A DNA stretch of 64,000 bases from Rhizophagus irregularis. Its lineage: Eukaryota > Glomeromycota > Glomeromycetes > Glomerales > Glomeraceae. How positions within the stretch are numbered: the stretch's first letter is position 1; every line of letters starts with the position of its first letter. This document shows positions 54,901-64,000 of the stretch, piece by piece. Where the stretch lies: positions 620,001-684,000 of the forward strand of contig NC_089452.1 of assembly GCF_026210795.1 (NCBI RefSeq), written 5' to 3'. The notes under the pieces are model-generated. The model saw only the letters and a list, made by a program, of their open reading frames with translations, was not told the DNA's origin and made no database searches. The position numbers were made by a program, and so were the translations under genes.

Positions 54901-56065
54901 GTCAAATATTAATTATTATGATAAAGGAGGATTTAGTGAAATTTATAAAGCTATTTGGTCAGATGGACCTATATTTAGTTGGAATTCTGACAAACAACAA
55001 TGGAATAGACAAACAGATTATGAGGTCATTCTCAAAACACTTAACAATTCATTAAATTTGGATAGTAAATTTCTTGATGAGGTATAGTATTCATATTTAA
55101 TAAAAAATTTTCTTTTTTTTTTTTTCTTTTTCAAAAATTTAATAATTTTTTTATTATTTATATAGTGGAAATATCATTATAATTGTCAGAAAAATTCATT
55201 TTCAAAATTTATTCAATTTTTTGGAATCACCCAAGATCCAAATAATTTAAACTATATAATAGTAATGAGTTATGCAAAACAAGGAAGTTTGAGAAAATGT
55301 TTATCTAATATAATTAAATTTGAGTGGCAAGACAAGTTACAATTATTGAAAAAAATTATATTGGGTCTTAAAGTAATTCATGAATCAAATTTAACCCATG
55401 GTGATTTTCATGATGGCAATATTTTAATGTCAGATAATTATAATGAGTTATTTATTATTGATTTAGGATTATGTAAACCTATAAGTGAATTACAAAATCC
55501 TGACAATAGCCAGGTAAATGAAATTTATGGAGTTTTACCTTATATGGCTCCTGAAATATTAAGAAATCAACCCTATACTCCGGAAAGTGATATTTATAGT
55601 TTTTCAATGATAATGTGGGAATTTACATCAGGTATTCCTCCATTTAAAGATGAAGCACATGATTATCATCTTATCTTGAGTGTTTGTGAAGGGAAACGTC
55701 CTGAGATTATTGAAAATACACCAAAATGTTATGTAGATTTAATGAAAAAATGTTGGGATTCAAATCCTTCCAATAGACCAACCATAGAAATGCTTGAAAA
55801 TATTATATCTGAATGGATTAGATGTATTAATGAATATTATGAATTAAACAGTGGTGCAACTTATACCTATGTAGTACCTAATATTGATGATCAATTAAAA
55901 AATGATATGTTAGAACTTGTAAAAGTGAACAAAACTTTGGAGCAAAAGAAAGCAAATACTTTTATTATACAATTTCATCCACAGGCATGTTATTCAAGTC
56001 GCAAGCTTAGTGAAATTTATTTTCAAGAAGACTCTCAGGGCTATGATTGTATGATTAATGATTAA
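51953..56065 (+). pseudogene. Sel1-repeat TKL-type kinase with one in-frame stop
   Basis: A paralogue of the gene at 31747, with exons 51953-55081 and 55166-56065 joined by a phase-0 intron (GTATAG...TATATAG, 84 nt). Its 1342 codons include a single TAG at 53594-53596, in repeat 14 of 24 Sel1 repeats, where other repeats have CAA or CAG for Gln (WYQKAA). One C-to-T change of CAG explains it. Otherwise the frame is complete. The N-terminal Cys motif (CLYCNITF, CCKEC), the post-repeat Cys pairs (CNECKHPY, CQQC) and the kinase domain (GGFSEIYKA, VILKTL, HGDFHDGN, DLGLCKP, YMAPEI) are intact. A truncated 547-residue product would lack the kinase. The lack of other damage suggests a very young null allele, a stop that is read through, or a sequencing error. 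Confidence 0.85.
52091..54690 (+). repeat. 108-bp coding repeat array (24 Sel1 units) with higher-order structure
   Basis: All 24 units are exactly 36 codons. Pairs of the type DKEAMFNLANCYYFGEG then VKEAMFSLAHSYYNGEG recur at units 3-4, 7-8, 12-13 and 16-17, so blocks of four or five units seem to have been duplicated together. The paralogue has 12 units, two of them 37 codons long. Confidence 0.7.
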
Positions 56066-57299
56066 CAATTTTGTTGTTGTGATTATATAAAATCCAGCAC
56101 TTGCAAAATTGTTTGTGGACGGTTTTAAGTATAATTTTTATTAATCTATAATAATTTCTTCAAACCTATAAATTCATTCGTATAATATGTATTTTCTGTT
56201 GATGTCTAGAAATATTATTAATTATTATAATTCTTGTTTTTTTTTATCATTATTATGAAATTTTTAATTAATAAATCACGATGTGTCTTTTTAAGTCAAT
56301 TCCCGTTGAATTCACTTTACAACAAACTTGTCAAAATATAAGAAACATATTTTGAGATGTTAAAACCAGACGGCAATTATTTCATGTTAGAATCCTTTCT
56401 TGCTAATAAACAAAATAATTGCTTCAATAATTTCTGTAAATAATATAATTACACAATATAATTTCATAAATAACAGATATTGTGGATCCATCCTCCATCA
56501 TAAATACAGTACCTTTTCAGGATGTTTTTAGTATAAGTTTTGGAATTAATTTATAACTAAATGACAATTATTTGCATAGAAAGAATATAGTTTGTATGCT
56601 TGAAATGATTTTTTTTTTAACTTACAGTAACGTTGGTAACTTTTGGTATTGGACTTAATTTTAACTGAAAAAATAAAATGCGGAACAGCTCAGTTTATCT
56701 GGCAATATAATAAGTCCATTTCATTGTTTATCGTGAATCCTATACATACATTATATACACATACTATATGATATTATCTTGATATATATATTATGATCTT
56801 GATAGCCATTCAATATCACATATATCACTAACTTAACAATTACAAAATAAATCCATCTTTTATAATGAATGACCTTGCTTATAAAATTTAAGCGCAACTA
56901 ATTGAAAATAAAATAAAATAAATGTTAAACACATAACTTAATATATCAGGCTAATATCAGGTTATTTGTCAAATCGTTCAAATTCTATCTTTATAACTGA
57001 TAATGTTTGAAATTTTTAAACTTAAATAAACTTTTATCACATGATGAATCTTTATAAGTATTGGTTTTTTATCAATTTTTAAACTAAATTGATAGACTTC
57101 TTGGTAAATAATCTTTTTTATTGTTAGGAATAAATCTTACAATGATTATATTTAACTTTAAACGTGCGTAATTTATTGAATTTATAAATTAAATACCTAT
57201 TATCAATTGTATTGAGTCAGAAATTTTCAAGTTAATTAATTGAGAGTCACAATCTATTAAAAATAAATAGAAAAAAAAAAATTAGAAAATATCTTCATA
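56066..57299. other. AT-rich intergenic region
   Basis: No gene or repeat stands out. The first part is the 3' flank of the Sel1 kinase. The Plavaka-type element is expected to begin near its right edge. Confidence 0.45.
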
Positions 57300-57334
57300 T
57301 GGGGAGTTAGTCTGGGCCCTATAAAAATGATTTG

Positions 57335-57715
57335 TGTAACAAACAGGCTAATTCTGTCTACATTTGTGTATATTCTGTGTAAAAATTCCTCAATTTGTGT
57401 GGTAGTTATGTAATTCTTAACATTATTAAAAAAGTTCGATTTAGTAAACTGTATTAAAAATGTGTAATTTGTTCAATTTGTGTAAAAAATATGTAATTTC
57501 TATGTAATTGTAAAAAATGAATGATTTAGTAAACTGTGTTAAAAATGTGTAATTTGTTCAACTTGTGTAAAAAATATGTAATTTCTATGTAATTGTAAAA
57601 AATGAGTTATATTACGTTATAATAGTATTAGATTTAGTAAACTGTGTTAAAAATGTGTAATTTGTTCAACTTGTATAAAAAATATGTAATTTTTATATAA
57701 AAACTGAGTTATATT
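57335..57715. repeat. TGTGTAA subterminal repeats of the Plavaka-type element
   Basis: Three tandem units of roughly 85-100 bp share TTTAGTAAACTGTGTTAAAA, ATGTGTAATTTGTTCAACTT and GTGTAAAAAATATGTAATTT. TGTGTAA or TGTGTAT motifs are scattered before them. Multiple short subterminal motifs of this kind are usual in CMC (CACTA-like) elements, where they bind transposase. Confidence 0.65.
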
Positions 57716-60700
57716 ATTACATAATTGTATTATTTGCTTCTTTATCAACTATATAATATTTATTATCAACTTTAATAAATCCAACACATCGTTCAACTGC
57801 AATAACATCTATAAAATCATAACCTGCAAATTTAGTAAAATATTTTAAACCAACTGAATCTGTTGATACTGATGCAGTCCAATTGATATAAGCGAGCATA
57901 GATTTCTCATTATTGAACTCATACATAAGGTAATATTCTATATTACCATAAAAAGGCCTTTTTTCAAATACAGGTGTACGTCTTTGATTATTTGAATATA
58001 TGTCAACTTCCAAGTAAGCCTAAAAAATAAAATAGTTAAATATTAATCATCATTTATAACAACAATTTTTGAGTAATTACTTACCAATACTGAGTAGTTA
58101 ACACGTGCCCAAGTTTCATTTCGTCGTATCCAATTTGATCCTATATAGTAACCATTTCTTGTAAGCAATCGACTAAATTTTAGTCCTTGTGAATCAAATG
58201 ACTAAATAATTATAAATTAATTAGTTTAATGTAATACTATTATTTGCTTATTTTTACTGTACATACTTGTAACTGTCTTGCTCTTACATCATAGTATGTT
58301 GAATAATGTTCTTTAATTTTTTTGATTTCACTCCGTTTAAGTGTGTATTGCTGCATAGGTGAATAAAACACTTCATCATAACTGTCAGTTGTAAATACTA
58401 ATCCATGATATTCTTTAATAGTTTTTTCTGGAAGTAATTTTTGATAAGCTAATTTATAGAATCGCAAATGATTAAAAAGTTCTATGATATAAACATTATT
58501 TGCGATATTTTTGTATGGGTGTAATCTTGATCTAGCAAGTGGTAAAAGCATACCACAAACACGTTCAATTGGGAACTGCCAAGTAGTACAACATGGTCCG
58601 TTTCTTTTAATACTTGCAACTACATGAAGTATATAATGTATACACATTTTCATAGCACTAAGACGGTTAGCAGAAAATTTGTAATATTCACTATAATTAA
58701 TTATTCATATTTTGTTAGTATTATAATAATAACATAAAATTATAAATAATATATTTCAGAATATTTACCGTTCATAATGAACATAAAATTTTAATAATAA
58801 TGTATCAATATTATTTAATTCATCCATTGTAATTACTTTTTTCTGACATAACTGTACAGCTTGCACGAAGAAACTCCACCCTTTATAATATTTTGTTGGC
58901 AAATAATCTTTAAGTAATGGCAATGAATACATTGTTATCCATCCTGCCCATTCTTCAGCTTTGTATCCATGGTGATGTAGTATTATATTGCGTGGAGGTC
59001 TTCCTAATGCTGTTGGTATAGTTTTACGAATCTGATCCATTTTTTTCCAATATTTGTCCAAACTTGTTTTGAAAGTACGTATGGCTCATTATTTAATGTT
59101 TGATTTGTATAAAAAGTACCCATCCAATGACTAAGCATATATTTGGCAACATTTTCATAAAATACATGCATAATATCTATTGGAAATGAATCAGGAAAAC
59201 GAGTTGTGGACAAGTTAAATAGAATACTACGCTTTATAATGCCTAAATATATTAAAATTAATTATTATATTAGCTTAAAAAAGTAGATTAAACAATTGAA
59301 AATATTAAAGTCTCCTTTACCATATTTATTAACAAGAGTATCTCGCATTTTTCCAACCTTTGATTTATGAATTTTTTCAAGCCTTTGTTGCCACTCTTCA
59401 TGTGTTCGATTAGGTAATGCAAATAAATCATATGTTGTATTGTTTTCAAAATTATTTGGTGGAGTGGTAGGATAATAAATATGATTTGACCAAATTCCTC
59501 TTATATTACAATATCGACATCCTTGATAACTGTTATGCCCTGTTAAACACATCAGCTTTGTTAATCCTGGAATATCGCCTGACCAATTGATTACAGCTGC
59601 ATGCAATATAAAGTATTCCTTTTTTAATGCATCATAGCAACTAATACCATCTACAGTATTAATAAATAATAGTTAAATATTAATAAATAAATCAAATAAT
59701 TACAAATTAACTATTCTTATATTTACATATATATATGTAATATATATAAATTAATATCATACTTTCTAATTTCTGCAATTCCGAAACAATAGGAGCAAGA
59801 AAAAAATTGAAATCTTTTGGTTCTTTAGGACCTGGTATAATTGCACCCATTAAAAAGTTGTCTTTTTTAACTCGAATTTCTGGAGCAAGGTTTGCATTAA
59901 TAAATAACAAAATCCAGCAATCATCTGACTTTTGTCTAAATATTTGATAACCATCAACTGAAGCTAATAATGCTACATCACGTTCATCCTGAAAATGTCC
60001 ATTTTGTACCAGTTCTTTATAATGATCTCCATCAAAAACATCACCTATTTGAATATTACATTTATATAATTTTTGTGAAGTATAATTGGTTCTATAACGT
60101 AATTCTTTAGCACGATCATAATTTCTATATTGAATAGTAAGGCGTTCAATAAGTGAAAAATATGAATATTGTTTACATGGTTTTTTATGTTGAAATCGTT
60201 CAGATCCACATACTGGACATTTGGTTAATTTCCTATAACTTTCTGTATAAGCACAGCATGAATTAAGACACATATCTATCCAAATAGGTTCAATATGAAC
60301 AATAGATTTCAATTGCTTTTTAACTGTATGTAAACTGATCGGATTACTATTAAATGCCATCATAGTTTCTTGAAATGCTTCATCTGTTAAATTGTGCTCA
60401 ATTTTGACTTTCAGAAATCTTAGTGCTGATAATAAACTTTCAGAAATATCATATTCTATCCATAAATAAATAAATTAATTTAATAGATAATAAAGTTTTA
60501 TTACATGTCAAAATAAGTTGATAATATACCTTGTTGTAAAATATCAGTCACTGAACTTGAATCACTTGTAACTTCATCATAAGACATCATACTACTACTT
60601 GAATGGCTTAATAATTCATCAGATGAATTTTCAAAAGAATTATCCAAATCATAAATTACATGATCATTTTCTGAAGTAGTACCACTAAAATGATAAAAAT

Positions 60701-61004
60701 TTTATTTAATAAAGTAAATAAATTGCAGTTATAATAATTATATAACTTAAAAAACCTTAAAGAATCTTCTATTGGTATTTGTATTTCTGTACTATTATCA
60801 GTATTATATTCATTATCTTCTAGTATTGACATTTGTGTTTCTGTACTACTACTAGTATTGGCATCATCACTTGTTAATTCTGAATTAAGTGGCTTTGAAT
60901 ATTGATACCGATTTGCACGTTCAGTTTTCATATGTCTAGAACGAGTGTTTCTACTGACCCAAGCACCACCATAACCATTTTCAGCACATAAAGAACATCG
61001 ACAA

Positions 61005-63748
61005 TAGGGATGCCAAAAGTTCGGTTATGACCGATCATAACCGGTTTTTACCGGTTCGGTTCCAGTCTAAAACTGACCGGTTAACCGACGGTTTTATATA
61101 TAAAAAAACCGATCAAAAAACCGATACTGCTAATTGATTATTAAATGACGATCAATTACAAATTTGATACATATGATATTAAATAACTTGTTTTTATTAT
61201 TCTGCGGAAATTATATAAGCTGTAAATCACTGCACCATTACTAAAATTAGTTTATTGGCTTATTTTCATATGCAAATGTTTTTTTGTAAAGTGCGCTTAA
61301 AAAAAAAAAATTTATTAAAATATTTTTATTCTTTTTTTAACAAATCATCAAAGTATCTATTTATTAATTTTTTTTGCCTAAATAATTGATTTTAAAATTA
61401 ATGGATAATTTTGATGTTGACTCAAACTATACTTCAGAAGATGAGAGTGAATATTCTTTTGGGAGTTCCTCTCAACACTCAGCGTATAGTTTAGAAATGC
61501 ACAGAAATGATATGATTTTAGATGATGATAATACAAATCAGCAGGAACTTGATGATGAGGAAAATGAAGATGATGAAAACCAAAGTAATAGAACGCCATC
61601 TGATGTATGGGAGCATATAGATAAAGTAACAGATCCAGAAAAACCTAAATGTAAGATTTGTAATAAATTTTTTTCAGCAAAAAGTTCTACAACAACATTG
61701 CGAAATCACATTAAAAAATATCACAAACATATTCATAGAGAAGCCAACCAAACAACTCTTAAATTTAAGGGCAACATTACTTCCTTTTATGATAAAGAAA
61801 AAAATGCTGAATTCGTTAAACTTCTTATTAAATGGATAGTAATTGACATGCTACCATTTTCTCTTGTTGATAGTGTTTATTTCAATGAATTTATACAAAA
61901 ATTAAATCCAAAATTTAGATGTCCAGGTCGTACTACATTAAAAAATGAAATAATGTCTGAATTTAAATCTAGGCGTGAACATATTGTTGATTTTGTTAAA
62001 GATATTCCAGGTCGTTGCTCAATTACAACTGATATATGGTCAAGTATTAAAAATGAAGCATTTATTGGAGTTACAATTCATTTTATTACTAATGAATGGA
62101 AGTTGAAGCATTTTACACTTGAAGTTTTGCGAATAACTGGTTCTCATACTGGAAATGCAATTTATGAAATTCTCAATAAACTTTTAGTAGATTTTGATCT
62201 CAAACAAAAAATTATATCCATTACTACTGATAATGGAAGTAATATGGTTGTGGCTTGTAGATTGTTAAAAAATGATTTTGACATTCAAACACCTGCATTA
62301 GATTTTATTCATTCTCGTTGTATATGTCATATATTAAATCTTGCAGTAAATGCAGGATTAAAACATGTAGAAAATTTAATTAAGAAGTTAAGAAAAATAG
62401 TAAAACGTGTTAGGAGAACCCAATTATATCTTGAGGAATTAGAAAGATTAGCAATTGCTGCTAATCATACATTTAAGCATCCAATTTTGGATGTTAAAAC
62501 CAGATGGAATTCTGTATTCTTTATGGCTGAACGTGCATTAATTCTTAAGGATGACTTATTAATAATAAAATCTCGACATCAACCACTTCAGGATATTTGG
62601 CTTAATGAAAGGGAATGGGAAAAAATTGAAGTAAGTGTTAATTTTTATAATAATTATTAAATTATTATTTTATATTTAATTATTAATTACAAGTTTTAAT
62701 TTTAGCATCTGGTTAATTTATTATCACAATTTCATATTGCTACAGCCGAACTTTCCACACAAACATATCCAACAATAGCATATGCAAGAGTAGTACTTTT
62801 AGGTTTACTTGTTGATCTTAATGAAAATAGAGGTCATAACTATTCTCTTAGTGAAGTTCTTTTGGCAATCCGTAATAAAATTCAAGAATATTGGGCTCAC
62901 ATTGATAAAATGACTCATGTTCCAGCATTTTTTGACCCAAGGTACAAAACAATTGCATACAAAAACTTGGAAATCAATGAGATTCTTGAACCCATTCGTA
63001 ATAATTTTCCAGATTCAGCTTTAAGTAATTTGCCATCTAATAATAATGCATCTATATTTGTTCAACGTTTATCATCTGTACGTCAACAAAGAAATTCAAA
63101 TACTGATGAATTGTTAAAATACTGGGAATCAGCAGATGCAAGTTTTGATATAGAACCATTATCATGGTGGCATGCTCATTCAACAGAATACCCTATATTA
63201 TCAAAAATGGCCCAGAGTTATTTATCTGTACAAGCTTCTTCAGTACCCTGTGAACAATTATTTTCTTTGGCTGGTAATGTGGTAAGTAAAAAAAGAAATA
63301 GGTTGGATGAGGATACAACTAGGGCATGTTTGTGTTTAAGAAGTTGGATGATTGAAGGAATTGAATAACTTAAATATTTTAATTTAGTATAATGAATTTA
63401 AATATATTAATTATATATAAGGAGTTTCAATATTTTCCAGCAAAAATTTACTAAATTTAAACATTATTAGCATTATTCATTTATTAACATTTATTAGTAT
63501 TTTTTTTATTGGTTTATTGACAATTATTTAGTTATTTTTTTTTGTAAAAATCATTAATAAAAAACTTTTAATAAGTTTAATGATATTGTTTATTAACGAA
63601 TTATTAATAAATCAATAAAATTTAAAATTCGGTTTTGTACCGGTTTTACGGTTCAGTTTTACCGGTCGGTTATGCGGTCAGTTCGGTTTTGGTTGAAAAC
63701 CGCGGTTTTAAAACTGAAACCGAACCGAACCGACCGTTGGCATCCCTA
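61005..63748 (+). mobile_element. Autonomous hAT transposon, intact
   Basis: The 2744-bp element has an exact 8-bp target duplication ATCGACAA (60997-61004, 63749-63756). Terminal inverted repeats begin TAGGGATGCCAA, typical of hAT. The subterminal regions carry many ACCGGTT and AACCGAACCG motifs. It encodes one intact two-exon transposase. The exact duplication and unbroken gene indicate recent insertion into the Plavaka-type transposase gene. Confidence 0.93.
61401..63368 (+). CDS. hAT transposase (BED zinc finger, DDE, hAT C-terminal dimerisation)
   Basis: Exons 61401-62630 and 62706-63368 with a phase-0 intron (GTAAGT...TTTTAG) give 630 residues. The ATG at 61401 follows an in-frame region without other ATGs. 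An acidic N-terminus (MDNFDVDSNYTSEDESEY) precedes a BED zinc finger at about 70-125 (CKICNKFFSAK, HIKKYHKH). The RNase H-fold catalytic core has the first Asp in ITTDIWSS near 210 and the second in ITTDNGSN near 274, with CHILNLAVNAG just after. The C-terminal hAT dimerisation region includes WWHAHSTEYPILSKMA, CEQLFSLAGN and RNRLDEDTTRA, where the last catalytic acidic residue is expected. It cuts and inserts elements with matching ends, perhaps also some of the MITEs in this window (inference). Confidence 0.93.
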
Positions 63749-63791
63749 ATCGACAATAAACTTGATTTGTATGATTATCAGATATCTCCAT

Positions 63792-64000
63792 AATAATACT
63801 ACTTTTTTTTGGACTATTTATTCAAATTATTAATTATTAAAATTGTAACTTATAAAAAAGGTTTATATAAGATATTAAAGAATTGTAAATTTAAAGTTAC
63901 ATTGAAAAAAAATTTATATGATTAATATTTTTTTTAACCAAGTATTTCATATATTAGAATTTGTTTGAACTTGATGTGATTTTATAATTATGTAATAATT
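63792..64000. other. AT-rich 5' flank of the Plavaka-type gene
   Basis: Expected to hold the promoter of the minus-strand transposase gene. No inverted terminus or TGTGTAA array is seen before the window ends. Confidence 0.4.

Larger units (their letters stand above)
57717..63791 (-). pseudogene. Plavaka/Tnp2-type transposase gene, split by hAT and frameshifted
   Basis: Nine exon pieces: 63791-63749, (hAT), 60996-60756, 60684-60530, 60455-59763, 59650-59321, 59242-58769, 58690-58267, 58201-58085, 58019-57717. Junctions agree in phase except for one missing base in an A7 run at 59040-59046. With it, the total would be 927 codons. N-terminal zinc-finger-like CRCSLC and SRNTRSRH motifs are followed by an acidic Ser-rich part and a second zinc pair (CCAYTES, CPVCGSERF). 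The Tnp2-type core follows: DVALLASVDGYQIF, LLFINANLAPEIR, AIIPGPKEPKDFNFFLAPIV, then INWSGDIPGLTKLMCLTGHN and CRYCNIRGIW. The DDE-type enzyme would cut and move the element. The hAT insertion sits in the codon after Arg14 (TGT CGA T). Two breaks make this copy non-autonomous. Confidence 0.88.
57300..64000 (-). mobile_element. Plavaka/Tnp2-type (CMC) DNA transposon, right part outside the window
   Basis: The element contains the 9-exon transposase gene on the minus strand. To its left are subterminal TGTGTAA-rich repeats. The left end is placed only roughly, near GGGCCCTATAAAAATGATTTGTGTAACA at 57315. No matching inverted end appears before 64000, so the other terminus should lie beyond the window. 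An intact hAT element is nested in it (61005-63748). Confidence 0.6.

Overview
The window looks like a repeat-rich, gene-poor stretch of the nuclear genome of an arbuscular mycorrhizal fungus (Glomeromycotina, Rhizophagus type). That assignment is inferred from very high A+T, short AT-rich GT-AG introns, Sel1-repeat/TKL-kinase fusion genes of the kind expanded in these fungi, and a mixture of hAT, Plavaka-type, Helitron and LINE elements. No bacterial operon, rRNA, convincing tRNA or CRISPR array is visible.

Layout. 1-520: decayed C-terminal end of a TKL-type kinase gene. 1.8-5.3 kb: tandem MITE-like and 109-bp repeats. 6.2-8.7 kb: a decaying unknown gene split by a 1.7-kb hAT-type non-autonomous element that carries about 22 hairpin-forming satellite units. 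9.1 to at least 15.4 kb: a Helitron on the minus strand with an intact Rep/helicase gene, a 3' terminal hairpin plus CTAG, and a second, intron-containing gene that appears to encode a tandem OB-fold protein. 15.8-16.9 kb: satellite of about 210-bp units. 17.3-27.0 kb: two LINEs back to back, a 1.6-kb non-coding one and an 8.0-kb intact one, separated and flanked by three copies of the same 20-bp target site. 28.8-29.3 kb: a pogo/Tigger-like MITE. 31.7-34.7 kb: an intact 948-residue Sel1-repeat kinase gene, followed by two hAT MITEs. 37-38.2 kb: two small inverted-repeat elements. 40.1-44.9 kb: a 10-exon, intact 1325-residue gene on the minus strand combining a Cas4/RecB-like nuclease, an apparently inactivated YprB-like RNase H domain and an SF1B DNA2/NAM7-like helicase. 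46-47 kb: a foldback element with a telomere-motif minisatellite. 49.6-50.1 kb: an eroded hAT MITE. 52-56 kb: a second Sel1 kinase gene with 24 repeats and one in-frame stop codon. 57.3-64.0 kb: a Plavaka/Tnp2-type transposon whose 9-exon gene was split by an intact autonomous hAT element and also lacks one base in an A run.

How the parts relate. The most distinctive ordinary gene is the nuclease-helicase. Its exons are all multiples of three, so all nine introns are phase 0, and its domain order matches the bacterial TM0106-type RecB-like nuclease/helicase proteins. The two Sel1 kinase genes are paralogues that share promoter-proximal sequence as well as coding sequence. Of the mobile elements, the Helitron Rep/helicase gene, the 8-kb LINE and the hAT element have intact reading frames, whereas the Plavaka gene is broken twice. 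Several hAT-type elements have exact 8-bp target duplications, and each family carries its own array of a short palindrome near its ends, probably transposase-binding subterminal repeats (inference).
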